From an uncultured Lachnospiraceae bacterium (GTDB lineage: Bacteria; Bacillota_A; Clostridia; Lachnospirales; Lachnospiraceae), in contig CAMWWF010000246.1 of NCBI GenBank assembly GCA_947177885.1, positions 1 to 5,041 of the forward strand: DNA of 5,041 nt. The letters run 5' to 3'. The position numbers and the translations under genes were made by a program. A model generated the notes under the pieces. That model was not told where the DNA came from. It searched no databases and saw nothing but the letters and a program-made list of their open reading frames with translations. Each line of letters opens with the position of its first letter. Position 1 is the stretch's first letter. Shown here one piece after another: positions 4,366 through 5,041 of the stretch.

Positions 4366-5041
4366 TTAATGATTATGACGTCGTTTCAGCTCTCTGGCAT
4401 GAGCGCGCCGTTCCATCAACGCCGCAGCTTCCTGCTCTGTAATGAGTCTGGTGGTCTTGACTACATAAACCCTGCCTTCTTCCGATTTGCGCAGACGGAT
4501 CTTTCCCTTCAGGTATCCATGCTTATCACAATAGGCAAGACAGTAGTAATGCCTGTTATTGGAGGTAAACCAACGAAGCTTTTTTCGCAAGTTTCTGTGA
4601 CAGAGATAGCACTTACTGGAAATCACTTCCCTGTCCGACATGGCATCGGTCTTACTGTCAAATTCCCTGGAAATATATTTCATATAAGTGTCAAACTGGA
4701 CTTTGATCTCTCTTTCCCGGCTAACGGGCGGATGAAACACATCATAGGATATCTTTTTCAGCACCTCCGGAAACTCTGCTTGAATCCTCTCGAGAACCTT
4801 GGCTGTATAGTAGGCATCGCTGAAAGCCCTGTGAAAAGGGATGTCCTTCTCCATGTCAAGAAAATCCACCGCATACTCCAACGCTTTCCGGGATTTTCCG
4901 TCCTCATAGGCAATGCTGAACAGCTTCTGTATATCCAGAAAAGCGATAGGGCCGTCTGACAGCGGCTTCATATGGTAGAATTTCATATTTCGCTGCAGTT
5001 CTTTCAGATCCTGATCCCCCCAGGTACAGAAAATATAGTCT
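4366..5041 (-). CDS. DEDDh-type 3'-5' exonuclease domain protein with C-terminal Cys4 cluster (partial)
   Basis: The minus-strand frame enters from the right edge (first whole codon 5040-5038) and shows 224 residues before the TAA at 4368-4366. An internal ATG at 4986 is not the true start, because the frame and the domain continue upstream of it. Counting from the first visible residue, FCTWGDQDLKEL (4-15) resembles the Exo II motif with D11, and HRAFSD (H70 to D75) is an HxxxxD Exo III motif. Both are typical of the DEDDh exonuclease family, including ERI1/KapD-like proteins. The Exo I DxE motif should lie beyond the edge. The C-terminal part has C144-x2-C147 and C167-x3-C171 in a Lys/Arg-rich region, like a zinc ribbon, and ends in a basic helix. 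Such proteins trim nucleic acid 3' ends; the substrate here is unknown. It converges on the carboxypeptidase gene. Confidence 0.82.
   Translation of the reverse strand, partial: DYIFCTWGDQDLKELQRNMKFYHMKPLSDGPIAFLDIQKLFSIAYEDGKSRKALEYAVDFLDMEKDIPFHRAFSDAYYTAKVLERIQAEFPEVLKKISYDVFHPPVSREREIKVQFDTYMKYISREFDSKTDAMSDREVISSKCYLCHRNLRKKLRWFTSNNRHYYCLAYCDKHGYLKGKIRLRKSEEGRVYVVKTTRLITEQEAAALMERRAHARELKRRHNH

Noticed and set aside
4342..4959. 205-residue plus-strand open frame opposite the exonuclease gene
   Set aside because: It lies antisense to a frame with Exo II/III motifs and conserved Cys pairs, and has no ribosome binding site.

Overview
The window looks like ordinary chromosome of a Gram-positive Firmicute, most likely a Clostridia member of the Lachnospiraceae type. 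The basis is the set of protein families, the strong AGGAGG-type ribosome binding sites, sigma-A-like promoters and moderate base composition. It holds four complete genes and two genes cut by the window ends. I found no rRNA, tRNA, CRISPR array, insertion sequence or known riboswitch.

From left to right: a minus-strand gene runs off the left end with only its first 19 codons visible, behind a long leader with its own candidate promoter. A 369-base gap (60-428) separates it from a three-gene minus-strand operon. In transcription order the operon is trmB (tRNA m7G46 methyltransferase), trxA (thioredoxin) and a YitT-family membrane protein. It starts at a good promoter (TTGACA-N17-TAAATT, 2367-2395) and ends at a clear intrinsic terminator (367-398). 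A 361-base divergent intergenic region (2321-2681) carries that promoter, a dyad and a candidate promoter for the plus-strand gene. That gene encodes a serine D-Ala-D-Ala carboxypeptidase (peptidase S11, DacF-like) with a signal peptide, a C-terminal membrane anchor and a very basic cytoplasmic tail. It converges on a minus-strand DEDDh exonuclease-like gene, with a zinc-ribbon-like Cys4 cluster, which runs off the right end.

The genes do not form one pathway. The operon joins tRNA modification, thiol redox and a membrane protein of unknown substrate; the carboxypeptidase trims peptidoglycan stem peptides outside the membrane; the exonuclease probably acts on RNA or DNA. I saw no convincing new multi-gene system. 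The points most worth a second look are regulatory: a three-codon upstream ORF just before the carboxypeptidase start, a hairpin covering part of the ribosome binding site of the left-edge gene, and a large hairpin over the carboxypeptidase stop codon followed by a promoter-like sequence pointing into the convergent gap.
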